From: an uncultured Lysobacter sp.
GTDB taxonomy: Bacteria > Pseudomonadota > Gammaproteobacteria > Xanthomonadales > Xanthomonadaceae
DNA length: 64,000 nt
Assembly (NCBI GenBank): GCA_946480055.1
Contig: CAMLID010000001.1
Location: forward strand, 130,581 to 194,580
Direction: 5' to 3'
The notes under the pieces are model-generated. The model saw only the letters and a list, made by a program, of their open reading frames with translations. It ran no database searches and was not told the DNA's origin. The position numbers were made by a program, and so were the translations under genes. Positions 36,566-45,680 of the stretch are shown piece by piece; position 1 is the first letter of the stretch, and every line of letters begins with the position of its first letter.

Positions 36566-37174
36566 TCAGCCCAGCCGCACCAGGCCGCAGTAGACGCCTT
36601 CGATGGCGAAGTCCTGCCCCGCTTCCACCTCGATCGGCGCATGCGCGGGATTGCGCGGCAGCAGGCGGATCTGCCGGCGCGTACGCTGCAGGCGTTTGAT
36701 GGTCAACTCGCCGTCGATGCGTGCGACCACCGTCTGTCCGTCGCGCGCGTCGTTGGTGCGATGCACGCCGACCAGGTCGCCGTCCAGGATGCCGTCGTCG
36801 ATCATCGAATCGCCCTGCACCTTCAGCAGGTAATCCGGCGCCGGCGAGAACAGGCGGCGGTCCAGCCACAGTTGCTGGTCCAGGCCGATGTCCGCACCGA
36901 TCGGCGTACCCGCCGCGACCCGGCCCAGGACCGCCAGGGGCAGCACGTCGGCGCCGCCGCCGGGCAGGCGCAAACCGCGTTTCTGGCCCGGTGCCAGCGC
37001 CAGCCAGCCGTCGGCGACCAGCGCCTGCACGTGCTTCTGGGCGGCATTGCGCGAGGCGAAACCGAAGGCGGCGGCGATCTCGGCCAGGCTGGGCGCGCGC
37101 CCGGACGCCAGTTCCCGGCGCAAAAAGGCCAGCACGGCGGCGCGTTGCGGCGGCAGGGAGTCGATAGCATCCAT
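36566..37174 (-). CDS. lexA: LexA-type SOS repressor
   Basis: 202 residues from the ATG at 37174. An N-terminal winged HTH (about 1-65; SLAEIAAAFGFASRNAAQKHV) is followed by the self-cleavage domain: scissile Ala88-Gly89 in VAAGTP, nucleophile Ser123 in GDSMIDD and Lys160 in GELTIKRL. RecA-stimulated cleavage derepresses the operon. It is the first gene of lexA-imuA-imuB-dnaE2-alkB, and a LexA palindrome sits directly upstream. Gammaproteobacteria with this cassette often carry a second, general LexA elsewhere, so this may be the cassette-specific copy. Confidence 0.95.
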   Translation of the reverse strand: MDAIDSLPPQRAAVLAFLRRELASGRAPSLAEIAAAFGFASRNAAQKHVQALVADGWLALAPGQKRGLRLPGGGADVLPLAVLGRVAAGTPIGADIGLDQQLWLDRRLFSPAPDYLLKVQGDSMIDDGILDGDLVGVHRTNDARDGQTVVARIDGELTIKRLQRTRRQIRLLPRNPAHAPIEVEAGQDFAIEGVYCGLVRLG

Positions 37175-37175
37175 A

Positions 37176-37193
37176 GGTGTACATTTGTACACC
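37176..37193. promoter_or_regulatory. LexA operator (SOS box)
   Basis: GGTGTACA-TT-TGTACACC, a perfect 8-bp inverted repeat, ends one base before the lexA start codon. It therefore covers the ribosome binding region and any promoter overlapping it, which fits tight autorepression of the whole cassette. Confidence 0.85.
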
Positions 37194-37415
37194 CATTGGT
37201 CGCAAGAGGCGAGACCCGCGCACGCCCGCCCGTCGGGCCGCAATCCGCCTGCGCATCCCCGTCCGGGCGGCCCCATCCCGCCTCGCCCTCGCCCTGTCGC
37301 AAGGGGCCCTAGGGGCGGTTTACGGCCGCCCTGACCCATGAAACACTCGCGCCGCCGCCCAGCGCGGCCGTCGCCGGGGAGGCGACGCAGGGGTGCAATC
37401 ACACAGGGGAACCAT

Positions 37416-38435
37416 ATGCTCGTACGTCTCGTGGCGTCGCTCGCCGCGCTTTGCCTTTCGTTCAACGCTCTGGCCGCCAAGCCGGTGCCGCTGCCCATGC
37501 CGATCGCCCAGGACCTGCCGGTCGAACTGGTGCTGAGCCAGCAGGAAGTCGCCATCGACGTGCCCAACACCGCCTCGGCGATGGGCGCCCAGTTCGGTCT
37601 GATCGGTGCGCTGATCGGCAGCGCCGTGCAGAACTCGCAGACCAAGACCGCCGAAAAGCGCGTCGCCGACCTGCGCAACCTGCTGCTGGACTATCGCTTC
37701 AACGAGCGCATGGAACAGGCGCTGCGCGCCAAGCTGGCCGGCGAAGGCTTCTCGCCCAACCCGCAGGTGGCGGTGATGGCCACGCCGTGGGATGCCGCCA
37801 GCGCCAAGGACAGCGCCAAGCTGCCGCAGGACGTGCTGGTGCTGACCCCGCGCTACTCCTTCACCCACACCCTGGACGCCCTGACCGTGCGCGTGGACGT
37901 GCGCTACGTGCACCGCGAGCGCAAGAGCAACGGCAAGGTCAAGGAGACGCTGCGCTTCAGCCGCCCCTACGCCTACCAGTACGCCGTCACCGACTACCCC
38001 GGCGAAGAAGGCGCCATCGACCGCCGCTGGCTGGGCATGGGCAAGGCCGGCGTGGAAGGCCTGGTCGACCAGGGCATCGCCGAAGTCGCCGACATGGTGG
38101 CCTACGACTTCAGCGCCGCCGGCCGCGCCGAAGCCGCGACCAAGGTCAAGAACGACAAGATCCCGTTCAACGGCCGCATCTACCGCGGCCGCAGCCTGCG
38201 CGCCACGCCCGATCATGTCTGGGTGCGCAGCGGCAACAGCTGGATGCAGAGCGTCAACGGCTACGCCACCCTCAACGCCGGCAAGATGACCGCCGTCGCC
38301 GCGCCGGCCCCGCAGCCCGTCGTCGAGACCGCACCGGCCGCCGCTCCCGTGGCCGCGCCCGCAGCACCGGCCGCCAACGACGCCGCACCCGCCCCGGCCG
38401 CAGCCGACGCAGGTGCAGGCGCAGGCGGCCGATGA
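37416..38435 (+). CDS. Secreted envelope protein of unknown function with Ala/Pro-rich tail
   Basis: 339 residues. The ATG at 37416 follows AGGGGA. Signal peptide MLVRLVASLAALCLSFNALA with cleavage near AKPVP. The body has VAIDVPNTASAMGAQFGLIG, a small-residue helix that could insert in or lie on a membrane, and beta-rich stretches (TPRYSFTHTLDALTVRVDV, RYVHRERKSNGKVKETLRF). The final 55 residues are almost only Ala and Pro. Its stop overlaps the start of the following lipoprotein gene, so the two probably work together at the envelope. No family recognised. Confidence 0.8.
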   Translation: MLVRLVASLAALCLSFNALAAKPVPLPMPIAQDLPVELVLSQQEVAIDVPNTASAMGAQFGLIGALIGSAVQNSQTKTAEKRVADLRNLLLDYRFNERMEQALRAKLAGEGFSPNPQVAVMATPWDAASAKDSAKLPQDVLVLTPRYSFTHTLDALTVRVDVRYVHRERKSNGKVKETLRFSRPYAYQYAVTDYPGEEGAIDRRWLGMGKAGVEGLVDQGIAEVADMVAYDFSAAGRAEAATKVKNDKIPFNGRIYRGRSLRATPDHVWVRSGNSWMQSVNGYATLNAGKMTAVAAPAPQPVVETAPAAAPVAAPAAPAANDAAPAPAAADAGAGAGGR

Positions 38436-38989
38436 GCCGCGCGCTACTCGCGCTGGCAATGGCGGTTGCCGCCACGCTCGCCCTGAGCGCGTGCAGCCAG
38501 AAAGTGCATCAGGTCGTGGTGCGTTCGGACCGCCTGCCGGCCACCGCGCCGTCGAAGAAACTACCGCGCCTGAGCTGCGCCTACCAACTGGCGGACGTCG
38601 TCGACGCCCGCGCCGCCGGCAATCGCGCCGGCGGCCTGGGCAATCACCAGTTGCTGCTGGACGACGCCCCCGCCCTGGTCCGCAACCAGTTGCAGAAAGT
38701 CGGCATGACCACCGCGGACGCAGCATCCAACAGCGACGCCCGCCGCGTGGCCGTGCAGATCAAGCAGCTGTACCTGGCCCAGAACCAGATCACCAAGGTC
38801 CCGGTGGCCGTGTACAGCGTGCAGGTAGGCGACGCCGCCCCGTTCGTGATCCGCGCCCAGGCCGCGACCATGAACTGGAACGGCACGGAGAAAGAGGCCT
38901 ACCAGGCCCTGGCCGACGTCCTGGGCGATGCCAGCGCCCAGTTGGTCGACACGCTCAACAAGGACTGCGGCGCCAACAAGGCGAGCTGA
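38432..38989 (+). CDS. Lipoprotein of unknown function
   Basis: 185 residues, with its start inside the previous stop (ATGA). It has a lipoprotein signal with the lipobox LSAC (MSRALLALAMAVAATLALSAC). The mature part contains CAYQLADVVDARAAG and a domain with RVAVQIKQLYLAQNQITKVP, recalling small YajG/ABC-lipoprotein-like folds that sit in the outer membrane. A C-terminal Cys (NKDCGANK) could pair with the one in SCAYQL. It is co-transcribed with the preceding secreted protein. Confidence 0.8.
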   Translation: MSRALLALAMAVAATLALSACSQKVHQVVVRSDRLPATAPSKKLPRLSCAYQLADVVDARAAGNRAGGLGNHQLLLDDAPALVRNQLQKVGMTTADAASNSDARRVAVQIKQLYLAQNQITKVPVAVYSVQVGDAAPFVIRAQAATMNWNGTEKEAYQALADVLGDASAQLVDTLNKDCGANKAS

Positions 38990-39012
38990 TCGCCGCACCA
39001 TCGTTTACGGTA

Positions 39013-39038
39013 GCCAGGGTGGACATCTCCACCCTGGC
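39013..39038 (+). terminator. Stem-loop, probable terminator
   Basis: Perfect 11-bp stem GCCAGGGTGGA / TCCACCCTGGC with a 4-nt loop, 24 nt after the lipoprotein stop and 39 nt before the next gene. There is no T-run after it. Confidence 0.5.
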
Positions 39039-39076
39039 GCACCGCCGTCAGATCGCACACACATGGAGCGATACCC

Positions 39077-39364
39077 GTGGCCCGAATGCTACTGCTGCTT
39101 GCGGTCTGCCTGTTGAGCGGCTGCTACCTGGGCGACGGCACCGTCGCCGCCGACGTCGTCAGGCTGTACCCCGGCTGCCAACTGGACAAGCTCAACGAAA
39201 CGCGTCCGCTGGCCACCGACAGCGAGCAAATCCTGGCCAAGTTCACCTACACCTGCAAAAACGAATCGCACCTGCGCTACGGCAACCTGGTCTACCGCAA
39301 GGGCATGGACACCGGCGTCACCATCTATTGCTGCGCGCGCGAGGCCACGCCCGAGGAGATCTGA
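39077..39364 (+). CDS. Small lipoprotein
   Basis: 95 residues with a GTG start at 39077 (an ATG at 39086 is also possible). Lipobox LSGC follows a short hydrophobic stretch (RMLLLLAVCL). The mature protein is short with several cysteines (YPGCQLD, FTYTCKNES, IYCCAREA), suggesting disulfides in the periplasm. Function unknown. Confidence 0.7.
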   Translation: MARMLLLLAVCLLSGCYLGDGTVAADVVRLYPGCQLDKLNETRPLATDSEQILAKFTYTCKNESHLRYGNLVYRKGMDTGVTIYCCAREATPEEI

Positions 39365-39557
39365 GGGCCGTAGCCGATCGGGAAACACGGGAGTACGACC
39401 GGGTATCCACGGATCGTCTTGTACTGCCTACGACTTCGCACCCCCGGCATCGCACCGCACTACTTCATCCGAGGCGCATCGGTAGTGCTCTGACAACAGT
39501 TCGGACTCGCCTCGCAGGTCCATACACAATTCGTTGCCAACTTCGATGTTAGTTTCG

Positions 39558-39578
39558 GCGCTCCTCACTTCGGAGCGC
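39558..39578 (+). promoter_or_regulatory. Hairpin hiding the ribosome binding site of the VOC gene
   Basis: GCGCTCC / GGAGCGC pair over a 7-nt loop. The 3' arm contains the only Shine-Dalgarno (GGAG at 39572-39575), six bases before the ATG at 39582. Such a layout can act as an RNA thermometer or a translational switch; this is inferred from base pairing only. Confidence 0.45.
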
Positions 39579-39581
39579 AGC

Positions 39582-40016
39582 ATGGAAACCCAGCGCATTC
39601 ACCGCGGTCGTCTGATCGATCACATCCAACTGGTGGTGAAGGACCTCAAGGCCAGCCAGGGCTTTTACGAGGCCGTATTCAAGGTGCTCGACGTACCCAT
39701 CGGCGGCACCGGCGACGATTTCTTCTGGGCCGATGAACTGTTCGTCTCCACCGCCGACAGCGAGGCGGCGCAGGGCAAGCTGACGGGACGCCACCATCTG
39801 GCCTTCCAGGCCAAGGACCGCGCGACCGTGGACGTCTTCCACAAGCAAGCACTCGCCAACGGCGGCCAGGACAACGGCGCGCCCGGCGAGCGCCCTTACC
39901 ATCCGGGCTACTACGCCGCGTTCGTGCTCGATCCGGACGGCAACAATATCGAGGCGGTCTACCACGGCGAAGGCGATCGCAGCGCCGCTTCGGTGACGGT
40001 CGACTTCAAGGCCTAG
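39582..40016 (+). CDS. VOC (glyoxalase/bleomycin-resistance) family protein
   Basis: 144 residues. The vicinal-oxygen-chelate fold is clear: LIDHIQLVVKDLKASQGFYE at the start with the first metal His, GRHHLAFQAKD in the middle, and AAFVLDPDGNNIEAVYHG at the end with the metal Glu. Family members bind a divalent metal and act as lyases, dioxygenases or drug-binding proteins; the exact reaction is not readable. Its ribosome binding site lies in a hairpin. It is convergent with the MFS gene. Confidence 0.9.
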   Translation: METQRIHRGRLIDHIQLVVKDLKASQGFYEAVFKVLDVPIGGTGDDFFWADELFVSTADSEAAQGKLTGRHHLAFQAKDRATVDVFHKQALANGGQDNGAPGERPYHPGYYAAFVLDPDGNNIEAVYHGEGDRSAASVTVDFKA

Positions 40017-40037
40017 GCGGAACGAGCCGTACCGCGT

Positions 40038-40062
40038 CGCGGCCGGCGGGGAGTCGGCCGCG
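40038..40062. terminator. Bidirectional stem-loop between convergent genes
   Basis: CGCGGCCG / CGGCCGCG with a 9-nt loop lies between the VOC stop (40016) and the MFS stop (40064), so it could end transcripts from both sides. No T-run. Confidence 0.5.
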
Positions 40063-40063
40063 C

Positions 40064-41377
40064 TCAGCTCTTGTAGTTCAGCGTCCGATTGATGCCCAGC
40101 GCGGCGAGCGTGCCGATCGCACCCGACAGCAGATAGGCGCCCAGCCAGGCCAGGCCGAACTGCGAGCACAGGCCCAGGGCGACCAGCGGCGCGAACGCGG
40201 CGCCGATCAGCCAGGCCAGATCGGAGGTCAGCGCGGCGCCGGTGTAGCGGTAGCGCCGGCCGAAGTTGGCCGTAACCGCGCCCGCCGCCTGGCCGTAGGA
40301 CAGGCCGAGCAGGGCGAAGCCGATCAGGATGAAGGCGTCCTGGCCCATCGAACCCGCGCCCATCAAGGTGGGGGCGAAACCGCTGAACATCGCGATCACG
40401 ATGGCCAGGCCGCCCAGGGTGCGGGCGCGACCGACGCGGTCGGCGATCAGGCCGGACACGATGATGCCGCCGGCGGCGATGAAACCGCCCAGGATCTGCA
40501 CCATCAGAAAGCCGACGATGGACTGATCCGAATACAGCTTGATCCACGACAGCGGAAAGATCGTCACGATGTGGAACAAGGCATAGCTGGCGAGCGCGGC
40601 GAACGCGCCGACCACCACGTGCTGGCCCTTGGCGCTGAACAGCTCGCGGATCGGCGTGGGCTCCAGTTCGAGTTCGCCCATCTTGTCCTGGTATTCCTCG
40701 GCCACGACCAGACGCAGCCGCGCGAACAGCGCTACCACGTTGATCGCGAACGCGACGAAGAACGGGTAACGCCAGCCCCAGCTCAGCAGGTCCTGTTCGC
40801 CCAGGTTCGCGTACAGGAACGCGAACACGCCCGACGCGACGATGAAACCGACCGGCGCGCCCAACTGTCCGAGCATCGCGTACCAGCCACGGCGCTCCTT
40901 CGGCGTGTTGAGCGCCAGCAGCGACGGCAGGCCGTCCCACGACCCGCCCAGCGCGATGCCTTGCAGCACGCGGAAGAACGCCAGCAACGCGATCGACAGC
41001 CCACCCAGCGTGCCGTAACCCGGCAGGAAGGCGATGCCCGCCGTGGCGGTGCCGAGCAGAAACAGAGCCACGGTCAATTTGACGCCACGGCTCCAGCGCG
41101 TCTGGATCGACATGAACAGCACCGTGCCCAGCGGACGCGCCAGGAACGCCAGCGCGAAGATCGCGAAGGACCACAGCGTGCCCTGCAACCGATCCAGGAA
41201 CGGGAAGAACACCGACGGGAACACCAGCGCCGAGGCGATGCCGTAGACGAAGAAGTCGAAGTACTCGGATGCGCGCCCCACCACTACGCCGACGGCGATT
41301 TCGCCGGGAGCGACATCGGCATGCGCCTTGGCGCCATGGTCGTGCGAGGAAGCGGTGGGGCCGGGAACGGTAGCCAT
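40064..41377 (-). CDS. MFS transporter, metabolite:H+ symporter type
   Basis: 437 residues from the ATG at 41377, giving a short hydrophilic His-containing N-terminus (SSHDHGAKAHADVAPG). The frame runs further upstream, but that part overlaps cyoA in antisense and has no transporter-like residues. About 12 membrane segments. SEYFDFFVYGIASALVFP and LARPLGTVLF are typical of the metabolite:H+ symporter (MHS) family that includes ProP, KgtP and ShiA; GSWDGLPSLLAL and YAMLGQLGAPVGFIV continue it. It is expected to import an organic acid or osmolyte with protons. Divergent from cyoA. Confidence 0.88.
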   Translation of the reverse strand: MATVPGPTASSHDHGAKAHADVAPGEIAVGVVVGRASEYFDFFVYGIASALVFPSVFFPFLDRLQGTLWSFAIFALAFLARPLGTVLFMSIQTRWSRGVKLTVALFLLGTATAGIAFLPGYGTLGGLSIALLAFFRVLQGIALGGSWDGLPSLLALNTPKERRGWYAMLGQLGAPVGFIVASGVFAFLYANLGEQDLLSWGWRYPFFVAFAINVVALFARLRLVVAEEYQDKMGELELEPTPIRELFSAKGQHVVVGAFAALASYALFHIVTIFPLSWIKLYSDQSIVGFLMVQILGGFIAAGGIIVSGLIADRVGRARTLGGLAIVIAMFSGFAPTLMGAGSMGQDAFILIGFALLGLSYGQAAGAVTANFGRRYRYTGAALTSDLAWLIGAAFAPLVALGLCSQFGLAWLGAYLLSGAIGTLAALGINRTLNYKS

Positions 41378-41492
41378 CTGGGGGTGCGCGTCGATTTCAG
41401 GCAGGGATTGTTCGAGCCTAGGCTGACAGAGGCGGAGGCCCGACGCGATAGGACAAAACGTCCAATACTCGCGAATGGACGTGCGGACTACA

Positions 41493-41506
41493 TTGATGAG
41501 CATCAA
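41493..41506. promoter_or_regulatory. FNR/ANR-type operator upstream of cyoA
   Basis: TTGATGAGCATCAA is a perfect TTGAT-N4-ATCAA inverted repeat, 25 nt before the cyoA start. Family knowledge: such sites are bound by FNR/ANR-type oxygen sensors, and binding this close to the start codon usually represses, which fits an oxidase made under high oxygen. Confidence 0.75.
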
Positions 41507-41531
41507 ATAAGACTCCGTCCCAGCCCCCCTC

Positions 41532-42584
41532 ATGCCCATCGCACGCAGACTCCTGCAAGCCGCAGCGCTGCTGGCCGCCGCCAGCCTGCTTTCCGGCTGC
41601 AACCTGGTGGTGTTCAACCCCGCCGGAGACATCGCGGCCCGCCAGGGCCAGCTGATCATCGCGGCAACGGTGCTGATGCTGATCGTGATCGTGCCGGTGA
41701 TCGCGCTGACCTTCTGGTTTGCCTGGCGCTACCGCGCCTCCAACCGCAGCGCCACCTACACGCCGGACTGGGACCATTCCACCCAGCTGGAGCTGGTGAT
41801 CTGGGGCGTACCCCTGTTGATCATCATCGCGCTGGGCGCGATCACCTGGATCAGCACCCACCTGCTCGACCCCTACCGTCCGCTCGATCGCATTGCGGCC
41901 GGGCGCCCGGTCCCCGCGCAGCTCGAACCGCTGGATATCCAGGTGGTGGCGCTGGACTGGAAGTGGCTGTTCCTCTATCCGAAGGAAGGCGTGGCCTCGG
42001 TCAACGAAGTCGCGGTGCCGGTCGACCGGCCGGTCCGCTTCCACATCACCGCGTCCTCGGTGATGAACACCTTCTATGTGCCGCACCTGGCCGGAATGAT
42101 CTACGGCATGCCCGGCATGGAAACCCAGCTCAACGCCGTGATCAACGCACCGGGCGAGTACGAAGGCTTCTCCGCCAACTACAGCGGCGCGGGCTTCTCG
42201 CACATGCGCTTCAAGTTCCACGGCATGTCCAACGCCGACTACGACACCTGGATCGCCGGGCTGCGCGGCAGCAAGCAGTCGCTGACGCGTTCGGCCTACC
42301 TCGAACTGGAGAAGCCGAGCGAACGCGAACCGGTGCGCCACTACGCCAACGTCGACAGCACTCTGTACGGTGCCATCCTCAACCGCTGCGTCGATGCCGA
42401 GCGCCTGTGCATGGACCAGATGATGGCGCTGGACGCCGGCGGCGGCCTCGGTCTCGAAGGCCTGAATTCGCTGGCGATGCCGCGCCGCGGCGACCCGCGC
42501 CTGGGCGCCTATGTCTCCGCGAAGGTCTGCACCGTCGACCAGCCGTCGCCGTCGCCCCTGTCGGCCGGCATGAAGGCGCCCTGA
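41532..42584 (+). CDS. cyoA: Cytochrome bo3 quinol oxidase subunit II
   Basis: 350 residues. Lipoprotein signal with lipobox LSGC, as in E. coli CyoA. Two membrane helices follow (LIIAATVLMLIVIVPVIALT; LELVIWGVPLLIIIALGAIT), then the cupredoxin domain (VVALDWKWLFLYPKEG, SSVMNTFYVPHLAGMIYGMP). The CuA ligand residues of cytochrome c oxidases are absent, as expected for a quinol oxidase. First gene of cyoABCD; the FNR-type site lies just upstream. Confidence 0.96.
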   Translation: MPIARRLLQAAALLAAASLLSGCNLVVFNPAGDIAARQGQLIIAATVLMLIVIVPVIALTFWFAWRYRASNRSATYTPDWDHSTQLELVIWGVPLLIIIALGAITWISTHLLDPYRPLDRIAAGRPVPAQLEPLDIQVVALDWKWLFLYPKEGVASVNEVAVPVDRPVRFHITASSVMNTFYVPHLAGMIYGMPGMETQLNAVINAPGEYEGFSANYSGAGFSHMRFKFHGMSNADYDTWIAGLRGSKQSLTRSAYLELEKPSEREPVRHYANVDSTLYGAILNRCVDAERLCMDQMMALDAGGGLGLEGLNSLAMPRRGDPRLGAYVSAKVCTVDQPSPSPLSAGMKAP

Positions 42585-42653
42585 GGCGCCTGCTACGACG
42601 AGCCCGCTCCTACGAGCTGCACGACGCCCCGTATCGTTTCTGGAAGTTTTCCG

Positions 42654-44669
42654 ATGTCCCTCGAAAGCGGCACCATACCGACCTCTCCGATCTTCGGACG
42701 CATGACCTGGGACGCCGTGCCCATGCTGCACGAGCCCATCGTCGCCGCCACCTTCGTCGGTACGGTCCTGATCGGCCTCGCCCTGTTCGCGGCGATCACC
42801 AAGTACCGGCTATGGGGCTACCTGTGGAAGGAGTGGTTCACCAGCATCGATCACAAGAAGATCGGCATCATGTACATGGTGCTGGGCCTGGTGATGCTGC
42901 TGCGCGGCTTCGCCGACGCACTGATGATGCGCCTGCAGCAGGCGATGGCCTTCGGCGACAACCTCGGCTACCTGCCCCCTCACCACTACGACCAGATCTT
43001 CACCGCCCACGGCGTGATCATGATCTTCTTCGTGGCCATGCCCCTGGTCACGGGCCTGATGAACTACCTGGTGCCGTTGCAGATCGGCGCGCGCGACGTC
43101 GCCTTCCCGTTCCTGAATAACTTCAGCTTCTGGATGACCGTCAGCGGCGCCGTGCTGGTGATGATGTCGCTGTTCTTCGGCGAGTTCGCCGCCACCGGCT
43201 GGCTGGCCTACCCGCCTCTGTCCGGGGTCGCCTTCAGTCCAGGGGTGGGCGTCGACTACTACATATGGGCGCTGCAGATAGCCGGTGTCGGCACCCTGCT
43301 GTCGGGCGTGAACCTGCTGGTGACCATCATCAAGATGCGCGCGCCCGGCATGGGCCTGATGAAGATGCCGGTGTTCACCTGGACCTCGCTGTGCACCAAC
43401 GTGCTGATCGTGGTGTCTTTCCCGGTGCTGACCGCCGTGCTCGCGCTGCTCGGCCTGGACCGCTACGCCGGCACCAACTTCTTCACCAGCGACCTCGGCG
43501 GCAACGCCATGATGTTCGTGAACCTGATCTGGATCTGGGGCCACCCGGAGGTCTACATCCTGATCCTGCCGCTGTTCGGCGTGTTCTCCGAGATCGTGTC
43601 CACCTATTCCGGCAAACGCCTGTTCGGCTACTCGTCGATGGTCTACGCGACCGTCTGCATCACCGTGCTCTCGTACCTGGTGTGGCTGCACCACTTCTTC
43701 ACCATGGGCTCCGGCGCCAGCGTCAACTCGTTCTTCGGCATCACCACGATGATCATCTCGATCCCGACGGGCGCGAAGATCTTCAACTGGCTGTTCACCA
43801 TGTACCGCGGCCGCATCCGCTTCGAAGTTCCGATGCTGTGGACCATGGGCTTCATGGTGACCTTCGTGGTCGGCGGCATGACCGGAGTGCTGCTCGCGGT
43901 GCCGCCGGCGGATTTCGTGCTGCACAACAGCCTGTTCCTGGTCGCGCACTTCCACAACGTGATCATCGGCGGCGTGGTGTTCGGCCTGTTCGCGGCGATG
44001 ACCCACTGGTTCCCGAAGGCCTTCGGTTTCAAGCTCGACGACTTCTGGGGCAAGGTCTCGTTCTGGTTCTGGCTGGCCGGCTACTGGTTCGCGTTCACCC
44101 CGCTGTACGTGCTCGGCCTGATGGGCGTGACCCGCCGCATGAGCCACTTCGACGATCCCTCGCTGCAGATCTGGTTCCAGATCGCCGCGTTCGGCGCGGT
44201 CCTGGTCGCCATCGGCATCGCCGCGTTCCTGATCTGCATCTACGTCAGCTTCCGCAAGCGCGAGCAGCTGCGCGACCTTACCGGCGATCCCTGGAACGCC
44301 CGCACCCTGGAGTGGTCGACCTCCTCGCCGCCGCCGGAGTACAACTTCGCGTTCACCCCGGTGGTGCACGACAACGACGCCTGGTGGGACATGAAGCAGC
44401 GCGGCTTCCAGCGCCCGACCTCCGGCTTCCTGGCCGTGCACATGCCCAGGAACACGCCCGCCGGCGTGGTGCTGGCGGCGCTGAGCACCGCCTGCGGTTT
44501 CGCCCTGATCTGGCACGTGTGGTGGCTGGCCGCCGCATCGCTGCTGGGGATCGTGGCTTACGCGATCTACAACAGCTTCGACTACGACCGCGACTACCAC
44601 ATCCCCGCCGAAACGGTCGCCGCGACCGAACAGGCGCGCAGCGCCCAGCTGAAGGCTTCCCATGTCTGA
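42654..44669 (+). CDS. cyoB: Cytochrome bo3 quinol oxidase subunit I
   Basis: 671 residues, about 15 membrane helices, matching CyoB in length. Landmarks: [16 protein letters not shown], a heme ligand His in [12 protein letters not shown], the heme-copper centre [13 protein letters not shown] (with the cross-linked His-Tyr), [11 protein letters not shown] (two CuB histidines), and [14 protein letters not shown] (heme ligands). The catalytic subunit reduces oxygen to water with ubiquinol and pumps protons. It overlaps cyoC by 8 bases. Confidence 0.97.
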   Translation: MSLESGTIPTSPIFGRMTWDAVPMLHEPIVAATFVGTVLIGLALFAAITKYRLWGYLWKEWFTSIDHKKIGIMYMVLGLVMLLRGFADALMMRLQQAMAFGDNLGYLPPHHYDQIFTAHGVIMIFFVAMPLVTGLMNYLVPLQIGARDVAFPFLNNFSFWMTVSGAVLVMMSLFFGEFAATGWLAYPPLSGVAFSPGVGVDYYIWALQIAGVGTLLSGVNLLVTIIKMRAPGMGLMKMPVFTWTSLCTNVLIVVSFPVLTAVLALLGLDRYAGTNFFTSDLGGNAMMFVNLIWIWGHPEVYILILPLFGVFSEIVSTYSGKRLFGYSSMVYATVCITVLSYLVWLHHFFTMGSGASVNSFFGITTMIISIPTGAKIFNWLFTMYRGRIRFEVPMLWTMGFMVTFVVGGMTGVLLAVPPADFVLHNSLFLVAHFHNVIIGGVVFGLFAAMTHWFPKAFGFKLDDFWGKVSFWFWLAGYWFAFTPLYVLGLMGVTRRMSHFDDPSLQIWFQIAAFGAVLVAIGIAAFLICIYVSFRKREQLRDLTGDPWNARTLEWSTSSPPPEYNFAFTPVVHDNDAWWDMKQRGFQRPTSGFLAVHMPRNTPAGVVLAALSTACGFALIWHVWWLAAASLLGIVAYAIYNSFDYDRDYHIPAETVAATEQARSAQLKASHV

Positions 44670-45291
44670 GTCCATCGCCCTGACCCGCGAGGATGGTTCG
44701 CCCGTGTTCATCGATACGGCCGGGCACCACCATCCTCAGAACGGAACGCTGTTCGGCTTCTGGCTGTACCTGCTCAGCGACCTGATGATCTTCGCCTGCC
44801 TGTTCGCCACCTACGGCGTACTGGGACGCAGCTACGCCGCCGGCCCTTCCGGCGCCGATCTGTTCGAGCTGCCGCTGGTCGCGCTCAACACCGCGATCCT
44901 GCTGCTGTCGTCGATCACCTACGGCTTCGCGATGATCGCGATGCAGAAGCGCAACAAGACCGGCATGATCCGCTGGCTGCTGCTGACCGGCCTGCTCGGC
45001 CTGGCCTTCCTGTCCGTCGAGATCTACGAGTTCGCCCATCTGATCCATCTGGGCGCCGGCCCGCAGCGCAGCGCCTTCCTGTCGTCGTTCTTCGCCCTGG
45101 TCGGCACCCACGGCCTGCACGTGCTGTTCGGCGTGGTCTGGCTGGCGGTGCTGTGCGTGCAGGTGCAACGCCACGGCCTGACCCGCGCCAACAGCCGCCG
45201 CATTGCCTGCCTGTCGATGTTCTGGCATTTCCTCGACGTCGTCTGGATCGGCGTCTTCACCTTCGTTTACCTGATGGGAGTGCTGCCATGA
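44662..45291 (+). CDS. cyoC: Cytochrome bo3 quinol oxidase subunit III
   Basis: 209 residues, five membrane helices. [21 protein letters not shown] at the start and [19 protein letters not shown] are the typical COX3/CyoC stretches. It stabilises the catalytic subunit and its proton uptake. Overlaps both neighbours, so translation is coupled through the operon. Confidence 0.96.
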   Translation: MSESIALTREDGSPVFIDTAGHHHPQNGTLFGFWLYLLSDLMIFACLFATYGVLGRSYAAGPSGADLFELPLVALNTAILLLSSITYGFAMIAMQKRNKTGMIRWLLLTGLLGLAFLSVEIYEFAHLIHLGAGPQRSAFLSSFFALVGTHGLHVLFGVVWLAVLCVQVQRHGLTRANSRRIACLSMFWHFLDVVWIGVFTFVYLMGVLP

Positions 45292-45680
45292 GCCAGCACG
45301 AGACGCACGATCACCACGACGACCAGCTCGAAGACGGCATCCCGCACGTTTCGGCACGCGACTATCTCACCGGCTTCGTACTGTCGGTGGTGCTGACCGC
45401 GATCCCGTTCGGCCTGATGATGGGCAAGGCGATCCCAAGCCCCGGCCTGGTCGCCGTCGTGCTGCTGGCGTTCGCAGCCGTGCAGGTGGTGGTGCACATG
45501 GTCTACTTCCTGCACATGAACACCCGCTCGGAAGGCGGCTGGAACGTACTGGCGCTGATCTTCACCGTGGTGCTGGTGGTGATCGTGCTATCCGGTTCGC
45601 TATGGGTGATGCACCACATGAACTCGAACATGATGCCGGGCCTGCACGACATGCAAGAAATGATCAAGAACGCGCCGTGA
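45288..45680 (+). CDS. cyoD: Cytochrome bo3 quinol oxidase subunit IV
   Basis: 130 residues. A His/Asp-rich cytoplasmic N-terminus ([16 protein letters not shown]) precedes three membrane helices ([60 protein letters not shown]). This is the small assembly subunit. Its start overlaps the cyoC stop (ATGA) and its stop overlaps the SURF1-like start (GTGA). Confidence 0.95.
   Translation: MSQHETHDHHDDQLEDGIPHVSARDYLTGFVLSVVLTAIPFGLMMGKAIPSPGLVAVVLLAFAAVQVVVHMVYFLHMNTRSEGGWNVLALIFTVVLVVIVLSGSLWVMHHMNSNMMPGLHDMQEMIKNAP

Noticed and set aside
37313..37331. GGGCGG/CCGCCC inverted repeat between lexA and the envelope gene
   Set aside because: Only 6 bp in very GC-rich DNA, where such repeats are frequent by chance; no T-run.
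42810..44711. A 633-codon open frame on the minus strand
   Set aside because: Antisense to cyoB, with a Gln/His/Glu-rich shadow sequence and no motif. The cyoB reading is certain.
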